Of a stretch of DNA of 64,000 nt, positions 1 through 9,525 are shown one piece after another. Where the stretch lies: NCBI GenBank assembly GCA_022578605.1, contig MU394096.1:124001-188000 (forward strand). Reading direction: 5' to 3'. The translations under genes and the position numbers were made by a program. The DNA comes from Camillea tinctor (taxonomy: Eukaryota; Ascomycota; Sordariomycetes; Xylariales; Xylariaceae). Under the pieces are notes generated by a model, which ran no database searches, was not told the origin of the DNA, and was given only the letters and a program-made list of their open reading frames with translations. Within the stretch, counting starts at the first letter, position 1. Each line of letters begins with the position of its first letter.

Positions 1-1605
1 CGGATGCTCCAGCGGTAGAAGCTGCGGTGCCAGCTGCGCCAGAAGGCGAGCGTGCTCCAGTTGTCGCTGACGCAGCGGATCATGTTCTCGGGCGGGTCGA
101 CGCCGTCGGCGAGCGCCCAGAGCCGGAACAGCCGCCACGGCAGCAGCAGCTTCAGCCAGATCATGTGCAGGTTGAAGTAGCTCAGGATGCTCAGCTGCGC
201 CGCCGTGTAGTCGGCCCACACCGGGTGCGCTTTCGCGATCGCCTGCACGTAGTCGTAGTGCAGGATCACTTCCATGGCGAGGAGCGTGAGGGCGAAGCGC
301 GCGCCGTAGCGCACGGTGCGCCAGGTCTCGATGCTGGCGGGGCGGTAGCGCAGCTGCGAGATGAAGTCGTTGAAGGTGATGATGGGCCCGGTGAGGTAGA
401 GGGGCGCATAGATGGTGTAGGCGACGTAGTTGCGGAACGAGTAGTCCTTGGATTGCGCCGGGATGGAGACGCGGTCCCGTTCGCTGAGAAAAGACGGATC
501 TAGCTGCTTCTTCTTAGGCCTATTAGAAGGGTTTCTCATATACTCATATATATTCCTATAATAGTACTAAGGAGAACTCACCTCGACAGGGCTATAGCTT
601 CTCCGATCCAAGCTCCAGTAGTAGTCCAAGTTGAAGCTGATCAGACGTAGAACGGTGATGTTGAAGAGGATCTCCCATCGGCCCATGAGCCCGCCATGCT
701 GATCCAACCACCTCCCCCAGCTAACCAGAGACCAATCGGCATCAAGCAAGGACTTCTGGGCTGGTGTCGAGGATATTAGCGACGCAATGGCTTCGAACTT
801 ATAGCCCTTGCTCAGCTCGTTCGCAAAGAGTATACCGACGTTGAAAACCCACGTCGCAACGGGCACCGACTTTCGGGGCAGCGTGGTGGCGACCTGGTAG
901 TTGAGATAAAGTAGGATGAGGATTTTGAAAGCCGAAAAGCCATGGAGCGCGATCAGATATACGATGGCAAAAACGAAATCGAAGGAAGCGCGCTGGTTGA
1001 GTCTCTGATCGGCCTCTTCCAGGGTCGGTCTCGAGTCCTGGCCGCTGGTGGTTACGGGGTATATGACGGTGTTGTATAGCTTTCGGAGAAGGGGGTGGAA
1101 TATGAGCAGGGCGGTCATGTAGGGGATGTTGGAGCGAAAGGTGTGGTATTGCGAATCAGAGGTATCCTTGAAGTTGTCTTTGGTGAGCTTCAGCTGTAAG
1201 TAGTCGTGAAAGTGACAAGTTGCTTACGATCTTGCGACCAGGAATCCATCCCTCTGAAAGGTAGGGCTCGTACTTTTTATAATGGGGGCCGTCGGCTGGT
1301 TAGGAAGAGGTCAATTACATGTAAATATGCGACAAGGGGGAAGCCCTACGTCTCGAGGCATCGTACGCTACCCAGAACATATAAGGGATGACGAAGGATA
1401 ATGTCAGGAAGTAGAGGAGGAACTCGGGCGTCTTCCATTTTGGGGGCGGCGCTCGACTGTTGAACTTGGAGGCTCGTTCTTTGCTAGCGACAGCATCGTC
1501 GCGTGCTTCGATGACGGCTTTGTACGGGGTCGCGGAAGGAGTGGTGAAGCGGGTGTCGAGAGTATCGAGATCGTAGATGCTCCGGAAGAAAGAGAGGGGG
1601 CTCAT
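1..1605 (-). CDS. GUP1: Gup1-like membrane-bound O-acyltransferase, 5' part (gene cut by left window edge)
   Basis: MBOAT-family protein of the ER membrane. Known Gup1 proteins act in GPI-anchor lipid remodelling and glycerol-related phenotypes. Four exons fit in phase: 1605-1350, 1295-1228, 1193-582 and 512-1. The start is the ATG at 1605, giving the typical Gup1 opening MSPLSFFRSIYDLDTLDTRF and then STPYKAVIEARD. Exon 2 gives EPYLSEGWIPGRK. Exon 3 carries several hydrophobic helices (FHPLLRKLYN, YLIALHGFSAFKILILLYL). Exon 4 contains NLHMIWLKLLLPWRLFRLWA and ends in FWRSWHRSFYRWS, the MBOAT signature region. The catalytic-His C-terminal part lies outside the window. All introns begin GT and end AG. 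Exon 4 uses the second AG, because the first would bring in a TAA. Identity is secure; the exon-3 start could shift slightly. Confidence 0.93.
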
Positions 1606-2638
1606 GGTGGGTTCTTCTATAAGGTCACCATCCCTTTTGGAAGAAAAAGATAGACGAAGAAGCAAAGATGATGATCAATTAGACAAGCCTAAGAAAAAGA
1701 AAAGAAGAAAAAAAAAGAAATAAGGCTTTGCGATATGCGTTTCTGTGGTTCTAGACCTTTATTATTATCCTAGTAAGTACATCGTGTGGTTGTGGTGGTG
1801 GTTGTGGTGGTGGTGGTTTTGGCCTTGGTTGTGTTGTACAATACGTAGTAATGTAGTAATGTAGTAATCGGGTCAAGACAATTTGCTGTCCAGTAACTTG
1901 GCAGTTCAGGGACAGTACTACACTGCATATCCATGTAAGTCAAGGGGATGAGGACGGGGATGAGGATGTACTCTATTTAGTTAAAGGAGGGAGAGATCTC
2001 TTTTTAATGAGATAAAATAATCTAATCCCTGCTTTTAACGATATAAAGTACATCGGAATTGGCGCTAAGCCTAAGCTGACCGAAACCTTGGCAACTTGGA
2101 AAACCTAGAACCTCAGTCTTGGGTTTTCCATGGCAGCCAATTCGGCCTAATAAGGAAAACGCACGAGCCATATGCCTGGACGTGACCCACAAAATCACGT
2201 ACAGACAGGGGCTTTTCTGCAAATGTCACTCCCGACATAACGATTTCTCTTATATAACGATCAATCTCTAGGTCCATGAAACCCGTGAACTAGTGGTTCT
2301 AGGTTCTCCATGGCAGCTTTATTTTGTGAAAGACTTCAACGATACATACTGTGATGTTGTGGACCGCGAATTATCTTAATGTCTTCTAGTTCCCAGTTGG
2401 CTCTCATTTAGATAAAATGCACTAGTACAATTGATATAACCTAAGACACTTTATTTGAATCTGCCTGATATCGCCATTTCAAAATCACCTAGCTTATGCC
2501 GTTATGTGAATCTGTGGCTGTTCAACGTTGATTGCTATTTTTGTATGCTAGTAGAATTCTGATTGGTGGTTTGGTTTATCCCAACCCACCTCGCCGTGGC
2601 CGATTCCGTACATATTATCCGTCTAACTTTCGATTTAA
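1606..2638. other. Intergenic; GUP1 5' flank and hydrolase 3' flank
   Basis: No supportable gene. The GUP1-proximal part is purine-rich on the + strand and includes the GT/GG-rich simple repeat at 1784-1820 and a short GTAGTAAT-type repeat at about 1846-1868. The rest is AT-rich. A 66-codon frame on the minus strand at 2022-2222 has no recognisable features. Confidence 0.6.
1784..1820. repeat. GTGGTT/GTGGTGG simple repeat
   Basis: Imperfect run of GTGGTT and GTGGTG units about 180 bp upstream of the GUP1 start codon. It is a CA/AC-rich tract when read in the direction of GUP1. Confidence 0.8.
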
Positions 2639-3406
2639 TTATGTACTTCTAGGAACTTGAGCAGCTAACTCAGCTAATTTCTCCGGGAACTTAACATAAG
2701 GAGAGTGCCCACTATCAAGCACTGAGACATTGATGGAAACTCCAGCGTCATGTGCGTTTTTCAGACAAAAGTCTTGGTATTCCGGTGGCAACCATCGATC
2801 TAGAGAAGTGCGAACATAATCTGTAGGGATATCCTTCCATGCTTCATATGTTGCCTCCCCAGTCAAGATAGCAGTGTTGCCATTCTTCAGCAGCTTCACT
2901 TGTGCCTTCTGGTCTTCAGGCTTCAGATCATGATATAAGAGCCAAAGCGGGTCTTCAGGGAACCACGTGCCATCGTCTATGAACTTCACCAACGAACTTC
3001 TCCCCTCCAGTCCGACCTGTTGAACAACTGTCCGTATAGTCTGATTCTGGCTGAGCATGAAAGATGCCGCGTAGATGAGGTGAATAATGCCACCCTGTAG
3101 ATTCTTTGCTTGACGGTATTTGCGAGCGAGCCCCTTGACGGCATTAGTGCCAACCACACCACCGTATGAATGCATCAGCATGATGACCTCTTTGCCATCG
3201 CGGACGAGGGGATCAACCACCTCACGGACAGCTTGGACATCGGCGTCGAAAGAGGAATCCGGAGGGTGGTGGCCATCGTTGGTTGGTTGGGATGGGACAT
3301 GAACCACGAAGGCCTTTGCTTCTAAGGTGTCGACCAGCTTCCGATAAGCGATAGATTCTGTCCAAGCTCCGGGAACGAGAACAACGACCGGCTGCTTCGA
3401 TGCCAT
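2639..3406 (-). CDS. Alpha/beta-hydrolase fold protein
   Basis: Single-exon, 255-aa soluble alpha/beta hydrolase, substrate unknown. The oxyanion-hole segment is VVVLVPGAWTES (residues 7-18). The nucleophile elbow is MHSYGG with Ser80. The catalytic His is in LDSGHSPYVKFPEKL (His234). It resembles the short fungal hydrolases often found beside secondary-metabolism genes and lacks a signal peptide. The ATG at 3406 (MASKQPVV) is chosen because it starts just before the first beta strand. The frame is open further upstream but only from a TTG codon. The promoter side carries a 12-bp direct repeat at 3607-3636. Function beyond hydrolase is inference. Confidence 0.85.
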   Translation of the reverse strand: MASKQPVVVLVPGAWTESIAYRKLVDTLEAKAFVVHVPSQPTNDGHHPPDSSFDADVQAVREVVDPLVRDGKEVIMLMHSYGGVVGTNAVKGLARKYRQAKNLQGGIIHLIYAASFMLSQNQTIRTVVQQVGLEGRSSLVKFIDDGTWFPEDPLWLLYHDLKPEDQKAQVKLLKNGNTAILTGEATYEAWKDIPTDYVRTSLDRWLPPEYQDFCLKNAHDAGVSINVSVLDSGHSPYVKFPEKLAELAAQVPRST

Positions 3407-3975
3407 GCTAGTATAGAGAACGCTCCGCCAGTGTCTGGACAGAGAAAATGACGATTGCGCAAGCAAAAAGAAAACAGAAAGAATTCATGGGGTTCTTAAG
3501 GTTCTTCGCTTAGAAAATGCGTTTAGGTATTCAACCAATCCCCTCGTGGGATAGCTTAGTCCTAGGACTCTGGGTATACTTTTCCTCCCCTTGCATGGCC
3601 ATCCGGCCGTACCGTAACTGGGTACCGTAACTGTCCGCCTCCTTTTCCACTTCTTCCCCCTCTTTTTCTTTCAACGGTCCCATCTAGCCCCCTTCCCAAT
3701 GTGACAAGGGGTAATAGCTTGGAACAATAGAGTCATATTCAACTGATAAATCTCTTATGGTCTCAAGGAGTCTTAAAGGTCTAAGTTTCCCTGGATCCCA
3801 TGTCGAGAATTATGCTCCTATTTATACACATACAATCTGGCCTGAGGCATCTAATCCATTACGCAAGTTGGTTCTTCATGCATTCTCCATAAGCATGACC
3901 AATACTAGAGTGACCAATACAGGGTATCATATTTACTAACAAGCCTTGGCAGTGTCTACGTATGACACCCAATGA
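3407..3975. other. Intergenic; promoter side of the alpha/beta hydrolase
   Basis: No gene seen. It contains the repeated GTACCGTAACTG motif (3607-3636), a pyrimidine-rich stretch near 3640-3690 and AT-rich sequence. A 60-codon frame on the + strand at 3757-3939 shows no protein features. Confidence 0.6.
3607..3636. promoter_or_regulatory. Direct repeat of GTACCGTAACTG upstream of the hydrolase
   Basis: The 12-mer GTACCGTAACTG occurs twice, separated by one or two bases, about 200 bp upstream of the ATG at 3406. A paired element at this distance could be a binding site. That role is a guess from position only. Confidence 0.35.
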
Positions 3976-4251
3976 CTAGACGTACGGCTTCTGGCCTACC
4001 GTATTCACCCTGTTGCTTGGTTCTACGGGAGCCCTTTGTACTATATTTCGAAGCTCTTCAGCCTTCTCAGCATTGGTCGGTCGCAGTCTTGCGGCTATCA
4101 TTTCGTGGACAACTAAATTGCACCAGTGCAAGTGCATCGCCGTATGGCGTTTCCCTGTTTGCCAGTCCGCCTCGACACCCACCATGCCTTCAGTGTCGAA
4201 AGCTTGTGGTAAGGATTTTATCCAGGAAGGCAAAACCCGGGTGCCTTTTGG
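3976..4251 (-). pseudogene. C-terminal remnant of a fungal SAM-dependent methyltransferase (UMTA/TdiE/LaeA-like)
   Basis: A frame open from about 4251 to the stop at 3976 ends in the pattern expected for the tail of UMTA/TdiE-like methyltransferases. It shows VGVEADWQTGKRH, then MHLHWCNLVVHEMIAARLRP, then a terminal VGQKPY (family: VGRKP). The SAM-binding N-terminal two-thirds are missing, and a TAG lies just upstream in the same frame, so this is a broken gene end. The family call rests on remembered similarity and is tentative. With the oxidase fragment at 4.7 kb and the P450 fragment at 9.5 kb it may belong to a decayed biosynthetic locus. Confidence 0.45.
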
Positions 4252-4739
4252 GGTAGTCTAGATGCATCACTTGAACTTGTCTCGATTTGCATAGATTCCA
4301 CGTCAATCTCGCTCCATTTGATGCTGCGGGATTTTAGAATGAAGGTTGGAGCTGAATATTTCCTTTTAGAGGTAGTGTTGGAGATTGAGCTTACATTTCA
4401 TTTTTTGGTATCTAGGTGGACTTGGTTTATGAAAGGTAGATGACACCCGGGATCACACACCTATTGAAATCGACAAAATCTTGAGTGAGAGGATACTCTC
4501 CGAGGACATCATTCAACCCAGCCATGGGATAGAAAACAGAAACGTCGAGAAGTTGACTATATAGAGCAGAGGTAGCCGACGGACTCCTCGTGAGGTTTTC
4601 AAGAGAGTCTAGGGGGGAAAGTCAGGAGGCAGTCAAGAGCAAGTTATCAGAGATAATTATTATCTACGGCTTGAAACCATGAAGAATAAGAGTTACCAGT
4701 CACAATCGGGTTATGAATACGTAAATTATCTAGGACATC
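4252..4739. other. Intergenic between two gene remnants
   Basis: AT-rich with many stops in all frames. Nothing recognisable was seen, and no upstream part of the oxidase fragment could be traced here. Confidence 0.5.
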
Positions 4740-4952
4740 GTGCCACCGCTGGGGTTGAATGGGATAGCGGAGCCTCTAACTCGGCTAATCCTTAACCGGT
4801 TCCTGCAGTGTACGTTCGGAAATAATTACGAGAGGCTGAGGAGGGTGAAGAAGACATACGATCCGAACGACTTATTCTTTGCATATACGGCTGTTGGAAG
4901 TGAAACGTGGGTGCCAGACAGCGAAGGCAGACTTTGTAGGGCTACCGAGTAA
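4740..4952 (+). pseudogene. C-terminal (BBE domain) remnant of a FAD-linked oxidase
   Basis: The frame ends in TFGNNYERLRRVKKTYDPND, then LFFAYTAVGSETWVPDSEGR, then LCR. This is the berberine-bridge-enzyme C-terminal signature (FGxNYxRL, KxxYDPxxLF, VGSExW, GRLCR). The FAD-binding PCMH domain that should precede it by several hundred residues is absent, and the frame has no ATG. Intact family members are secreted or cytosolic flavin oxidases of natural-product pathways. Here only about 45 recognisable residues remain, so it is a truncated relic. Confidence 0.7.
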
Positions 4953-5712
4953 GCCCCCTTTATATATACAGGTGTGTCCCCTATTAATGGGACGTACTAA
5001 TATAGGGGGGGACTAGAACCTCCTATGTTTTTTCACAAGCTAGCCATAATACACATATCCCACATCACTCCTGCGTAAATGATGAGAACCTTAGGTAAAG
5101 AGCCTCGTTAGATAATTACAATTGGTTTCCGTGATATTAGTATACTATCAAAAGTCTTAATAGATTGAAGCACTTTCAGCTGAGGTTGATGTTTGCACCA
5201 CTATGTTGACTCATGTCTGGCGGAAAGAACCTTGCATTGAAAACTAAAATCGCAGGCTTGAAGTTTCCCGATTACGGCGGCAAGGATCGTATCGTAACTC
5301 TCAGTCTCTTTGTTAACTGCGCCAACTACATGAAAGTACTTCGCTCTACTTCTAGCAACAGGTCTTGTATAACCTACTGGCTTTGATTGTGTTGCACAAA
5401 GAAAGGGCAATTTGACAGAGCCGGTCAGGGTCAGACTAATACTTCCTAGGTAAGTACCTGGAAGGCCAGTTCAGCTGTGTTAGGAGAGCAGATTTGTAAT
5501 GCCAAAGCTAGGGTTAATACTATCCCTGGCTTTGTCTCAATACAGGATCCTAAGAAAGCAGAGTAGAGTCCGATACAGATACATAAGGGGCCGTTCTGTG
5601 AGCGAAACCAGAGCTAAAACGACACTCTATCAACCCCGTTCCCTAGCTGTCTTTCTACCCAAACAACTTCTTTAGAAAAGCTTCTTGTCAATCTCAGTCT
5701 CAGTCAACAGTC
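4953..5712. other. Intergenic upstream of the SDR gene
   Basis: AT-rich. A 69-codon minus-strand frame at 5201-5410 has no recognisable family. The last 80 bp before the SDR start are CT-rich (5635-5700), as is common just upstream of fungal start codons. Confidence 0.55.
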
Positions 5713-6711
5713 ATGTCGTCTCCAAACCTCCTCATCACTGGGGCCACTGGCTTTATCGGCTTTCACGTTCTCCTGAGTGCCCTTGAGCAAGGCTATTCTG
5801 TCCGGGCCGCTGTCCGCTCTATTTCACAATCGGAGACTCTTGCTTCGCACCCAAAGATCAAGTCCCTGGCATTACCAGATATGCTTTCTTTCGTTGAAGT
5901 TCCAGATATCTGCCGGGAACATGCGTATGATGAGGCCGTTAAAGGCGTTAGCTACATTATTCACCATGCTTCGCCCCTCCCATCACCGTTTTTAGATCCT
6001 CAAACCGGCATCTACGAACCCAACATCAAGGGTGTCACCACCATGCTTCACTCCGCCCTCGAGGAGAAGTCGGTGAAGAAACTTGTCATCACATCTTCGG
6101 TCTTCGCAAATATACCCTTCCCACCCGATCCCACGGAGGAGATCACCGCTGAATCTAGACTTCCTGATTTGCCAGGTCCCTTCGATTCGATGCTTCCTGC
6201 GTACAGTGCAGGCAAAATCGGGGCATTGAATGCAACCGAAAAATTTGTGAAAGACAACAGGCCGGCCTTCGACATTGTCAATGTCCTGCCCGGCTTCGTC
6301 TTCGGTTGGGACGACAGAGCTCTTACAGTTCAGGATATTACGTCGGGAACCAATCGGGTCCTACTGCCAATCATCACCGGTCAATCTACCCATAATCCAA
6401 TGCCAGCGGGTGCAGCTCATGTGTCCGACGTTGCCAAGGTCCATATGCTGGCATTGCGAGAGGGGGTCACTGGAAGTATAGGTGTCACTTCGGTGAATGC
6501 GTTTGACGATGCCTGGGAGATAGTCAAGAAAAAGTTCCCTGAGGCTGTTGCGGAAGGAGTTTTCACCCAAGGCCACCAACCAACCATTCCAGTCAATTGG
6601 AATGCCCATAAGACCGAGGTGGAGTTTGGATTCAAGTTCAAGACCTTTGAAGATATGGTCACCGATGTTGCTAGTCAGTACCTTGAACTATCTGGGAAGG
6701 AAAAGGCTTAA
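5713..6711 (+). CDS. Extended short-chain dehydrogenase/reductase (NAD-dependent epimerase or dihydroflavonol-reductase-like)
   Basis: Intact single-exon 332-aa cytosolic NAD(P)-dependent reductase. The N-terminal Rossmann motif is LLITGATGFIGFHVL (GxxGxxG at residues 10-16). The catalytic Ser lies in VITSSV (about 128-129), and the Tyr/Lys pair is YSAGK (Tyr164, Lys168). Length and architecture match fungal ketone/aldehyde reductases of the DFR/GRP2 group; the substrate is unknown. The start ATG at 5713 places the Rossmann motif at the usual distance. It sits between an oxidase remnant and a P450 remnant, so it may once have served the same pathway. No frameshifts or stops. Confidence 0.9.
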   Translation: MSSPNLLITGATGFIGFHVLLSALEQGYSVRAAVRSISQSETLASHPKIKSLALPDMLSFVEVPDICREHAYDEAVKGVSYIIHHASPLPSPFLDPQTGIYEPNIKGVTTMLHSALEEKSVKKLVITSSVFANIPFPPDPTEEITAESRLPDLPGPFDSMLPAYSAGKIGALNATEKFVKDNRPAFDIVNVLPGFVFGWDDRALTVQDITSGTNRVLLPIITGQSTHNPMPAGAAHVSDVAKVHMLALREGVTGSIGVTSVNAFDDAWEIVKKKFPEAVAEGVFTQGHQPTIPVNWNAHKTEVEFGFKFKTFEDMVTDVASQYLELSGKEKA

Positions 6712-6821
6712 GCACGGGTTCGATGTGCACTGCTATTGAATGAGCCACTTGGACAGAGAAATAGTCTCAGTTGTTTTCCTATTAATGTTTCTCATCATTG
6801 TCAGGTGCGGCACTACACTCC

Positions 6822-6837
6822 GTGCTCTATAGAGCAC
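6822..6837. repeat. Perfect 16-bp palindrome GTGCTCTATAGAGCAC
   Basis: The sequence reads identically on both strands. It lies 110 bp after the SDR stop, so it could be part of a terminator hairpin, a factor site or the edge of the repeat element that follows. Confidence 0.8.
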
Positions 6838-6884
6838 CGTACCGGCTAGTTTCTAGTTTTTCTAAATTCCCACAAGGTCTTACC

Positions 6885-7045
6885 AGTAAGGTACAGATTT
6901 CATCGCCAACCTAGCCATATTAGATTTCATCGCTGACCTAGCCATATACCAGGTTTCATTGCTAACCTAGCCATATAGGTGGTGTATGTGGCTAGAGGTG
7001 GCTAGGGGTGGCTAAGGGGGTGGGTTGGCGACCTGGTAACGTACC
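6885..7045. repeat. Tandem plus inverted repeat array (fold-back, MITE-like)
   Basis: Three direct units of 27-29 bp lie at 6895-6921, 6922-6950 and 6951-6979, each built as GATTTCAT, then CCAACCTAGCCATAT with small changes. At 6989-7020 the inverse motif TGGCTAGG recurs three times. The outer segments also match in inverted orientation: TTACCAG and CGCCAACC on the left, GGTTGGCG and CTGGTAA on the right. The whole block could fold back on itself. Confidence 0.7.
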
Positions 7046-7309
7046 TACACATACAGATCCGTGACTTATTACCGGCGACATACGCCACTCTGCATTATTT
7101 CGTCCAATACCGTGACAGTGCTCCGTACACAATGTACCAACCTCCTCTTACTCAAATTAATTAACTTCACCCACTACGTACCACAACTAACCTAGATTAC
7201 ATAGATATTGTGGTAACCAATATAACTCTATACTAGTTAACACCGGATATTATATAAACATATATAATCTATCGGGTATAATACACAAAGATACATTTGA
7301 TCAAATCAA

Positions 7310-8224
7310 ATGGCCAAGACCAAACAGATCCCCCACCGACCTAAGACCCAACAACCAGCCAAACAAACATCCGGCCGCACCGCCGCCCTAGCCCGATGGA
7401 AACCCCGGGGACCCTTCCGGTTCCTCGACCTACCCCCGGAGCTACGGACCCACATCCTCGAGCTCGCCATCCTGGACTGGACTTCGCACCGCTCCGTTCT
7501 GAACCTGTTCCTAACCAGCCGTGCCCTCTACGCCGAGGCCGCCTCCGTCTTCTACCACGAGGTCCTGCTCGACAGCCGCAGCATCACCAAGAACAACACG
7601 CACCTAGTCAAGAAGAGGAAGAAAAAGCAACCCGGCGCTGATACCGACGCTGATGATGCTAACCCTTTCCTATCCGCCCCCCTGACCCCCCTCTCCCCGC
7701 GCCTGCACGTGCGCGCCCTCACCCTGCGCTTCCGCGCCGAGGACCAGCTGCGCGTCTTCGGCGCGCTCTACGCCTCCGCGCTGCGGGCCATGGCGTCGCG
7801 CGGCGCCCTGCGCTCGCTGCGCCTCGAGGTCGAGAGCAAGTTCCCCGCCGACGACTTCTGGGGCGGGAACGCCGCCTCCACCTCCTCTTTCTTCGCCTCG
7901 CCCGCCGGCGACTATGATCTCTTCTGCGACGACGCGGAGCTGCGGAACGGTAACGAGGGCGAGGGCGAGGTCTGGGCCCCTGCTTTCGTCGCTCATCATG
8001 CGTTCCAGGCTTTCCTCGCTTTTCTGCGAGATTCCGGGGTCCCCCGCCTCACCCTGTATGTCCAGGCTGCGGCGCATCACAGGCTCTGGTGTCCCTATCA
8101 CCGGACAAGGGCTTCGGGGGCCGCGCCGTGCGAGGGCGAGTGGCCGGGTAAGGCGGTCTTGCTGAAGGTGGATCGGAAGAGGCTGGTTCGCACGCTTTTG
8201 GGAGTGCGGATTGCGGGGCCGTAG
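7310..8224 (+). CDS. F-box-like domain protein
   Basis: 304-aa intronless protein. A basic N-terminus (MAKTKQIPHRPK) is followed by an F-box-like segment, FRFLDLPPELRTHILELAI, at about residues 36-54. SRALYAEAASVFYHEVLL comes next, the usual continuation in fungal F-box-like proteins of unknown target. The linker KKRKKKQPGADTDADD is highly charged. The coding part is markedly GC-rich while both flanks are AT-rich. If the F-box is functional the protein would recruit substrates to an SCF ubiquitin ligase; the target cannot be read from the sequence. No leucine-rich or WD repeats are visible. ATG at 7310 is the first in frame. Confidence 0.75.
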   Translation: MAKTKQIPHRPKTQQPAKQTSGRTAALARWKPRGPFRFLDLPPELRTHILELAILDWTSHRSVLNLFLTSRALYAEAASVFYHEVLLDSRSITKNNTHLVKKRKKKQPGADTDADDANPFLSAPLTPLSPRLHVRALTLRFRAEDQLRVFGALYASALRAMASRGALRSLRLEVESKFPADDFWGGNAASTSSFFASPAGDYDLFCDDAELRNGNEGEGEVWAPAFVAHHAFQAFLAFLRDSGVPRLTLYVQAAAHHRLWCPYHRTRASGAAPCEGEWPGKAVLLKVDRKRLVRTLLGVRIAGP

Positions 8225-8534
8225 TGCAGGAAGTATATATCACTCTGTACTTATGTTTTTCCCCCTTTCCCCTTTCCGCTTCGCTCAGAGAGTGAGCTGG
8301 AAAGGGGGGACGACCTATGCTAGCGCCGGGTGTTACGACGTAGTCCATGTTTATGTCACAGTAGTAAGTAAAGCTCTTTAGTCGTAACGAATACATTCCC
8401 GTTAAAAGTATCCTTAAATTGATCACTGACTACCTATTCTAGCTACATAGGAAATAACGAGTGTTTATCTTTTAGTGCAATAGTGGATAGCGAGATGGCG
8501 GGTTAGCGAAATGAAAGCTCCCTATCTCGCTCCT
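8225..8534. other. Intergenic between convergent genes
   Basis: About 310 bp between the F-box-like gene (+) and the C2H2 gene (-). It contains an imperfect hairpin around 8261-8310 in which a CCCCTTTCC-rich arm faces a GGAAAGGGG arm, probably part of a 3' UTR. Nothing else seen. Confidence 0.5.
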
Positions 8535-9034
8535 CTAGGTTATGTGATCCATAGTTATACGATTAGGTGGTTGGTCCATGATACCGAGGTTGAGATGCCT
8601 CCGCCGTCTATGATCTTCTAGTGTCTTCTTCCTCTGGAAAGTCTTCCCGCATCGGTGGAAATGGCACGCATGGCGGATCCTGTCGTGTACGTCCCTACGG
8701 TGTTTCCCGTAGTTCGACGTGGTGCGGTAATCGCGCCTGCAATCGTCGCAGAATGTCCTTTTGGGGGCTTTTAAGGGCTTCGGGGGTCTGGTGGAGGAAC
8801 GTGAGCTCGTCGAGATGGCCGGGGATGACATGCTGCTATACCTTGTCAATACATTTCTTCATACTTTGTTAGGAGCCGTGAGATAAACGAAGCGATGTCG
8901 GGCTATACTCACGAGGGACTGTTTCCCAGCTGTGATGTGCTAGAAGCAGTTTGGCTAGTTCCACTAGGGGAAAATGATCCAGCGATTGTCTCCGAATCTG
9001 CGTTCCTCTTTCGGCTTTTGTTTGCGTGGTTCAT
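8535..9034 (-). CDS. Small C2H2 zinc-finger protein, two exons
   Basis: Exons 9034-8913 and 8841-8535 join in phase across a 71-nt intron (GTGAGT donor, CTAAC branch site, AAG acceptor) into a 142-aa protein. The first exon starts MNHANKSRKRNADSETIAGS and is Ser/Thr-rich. The second carries two C2H2 fingers. Finger 1 is FCDDCRRDYRTTSNYGKHRR followed by DVH (C-x2-C-x12-H-x4-H). Finger 2 is CHFHRCGKTFQRKKTLEDH followed by RRRRH (C-x4-C-x12-H-x4-H). Likely a nuclear nucleic-acid-binding protein; target unknown. Without the intron the fingers would start from an internal ATG (8831) or a TTG, so the spliced model is preferred. Confidence 0.65.
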
Positions 9035-9203
9035 ATGATGGCTTGGAGACTTGATCCCCAGGTACGTCTGCAATATTATTGTAGTACGAATGACGATGCT
9101 TGTTCTTTCACATGCATGGTTGTAACCATTTGGAGCAAATAGTTGCTTAATCCTGATATAATATCATGGATTCCGCAATACTGTGGACAGGTATTTGTTA
9201 GGT

Positions 9204-9525
9204 TCATTGCTTCTTTTTGAATTGTATATACCTACAGAGTAAAAACAGGAGCACTGTAGCGAATATAGTGCCTGCCAAAAGTAAGGTCATAATTGGATTA
9301 AAGGGGTCAGGATTATTGCTTATTCCTGAGCTGTCGCTGGTGTCGTCCCCTTCTGATGATGGCTCGTTAATATATTCTGGTCTTGGGCCAGTTATATCAG
9401 GGCAAGTCGGTAAGTTGTCCGCATCTTCTCGTAGTGTATCTCCTTCATCAAGGATCGACTCGGTCAAACTTTGCCGGCCTTGTCTGCTAGCGTCGGCCGA
9501 CTGGACGCTCTCTATTAAGGATAAT
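9204..9525 (-). other. Possible exon: acidic Ser-rich stretch plus single membrane helix
   Basis: A minus-strand frame open from about 9525 to the stop at 9204 shows an acidic, Ser/Asp-rich stretch (EPSSEGDDTSDSSG). A clear hydrophobic helix (IMTLLLAGTIFATVLLFLL) and a basic end (FKKKQ) follow, a plausible tail-anchored C-terminus. It has no ATG, and its upstream side is occupied by the P450 fragment on the other strand. It is either the surviving end of an interrupted gene or chance. Confidence 0.25.

Larger units (their letters stand above)
6712..7309. other. Intergenic with fold-back repeat cluster
   Basis: No gene. It holds a 16-bp perfect palindrome (6822-6837) and a repeat array with direct and inverted copies (6885-7045). 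Strongly AT-rich sequence follows up to the F-box-like gene. Confidence 0.65.

Noticed and set aside
27..503. 158-codon + strand frame
   Set aside because: It lies opposite GUP1 exon 4, is low-complexity in amino-acid content and starts at GTG; an antisense shadow of GC-rich coding DNA.
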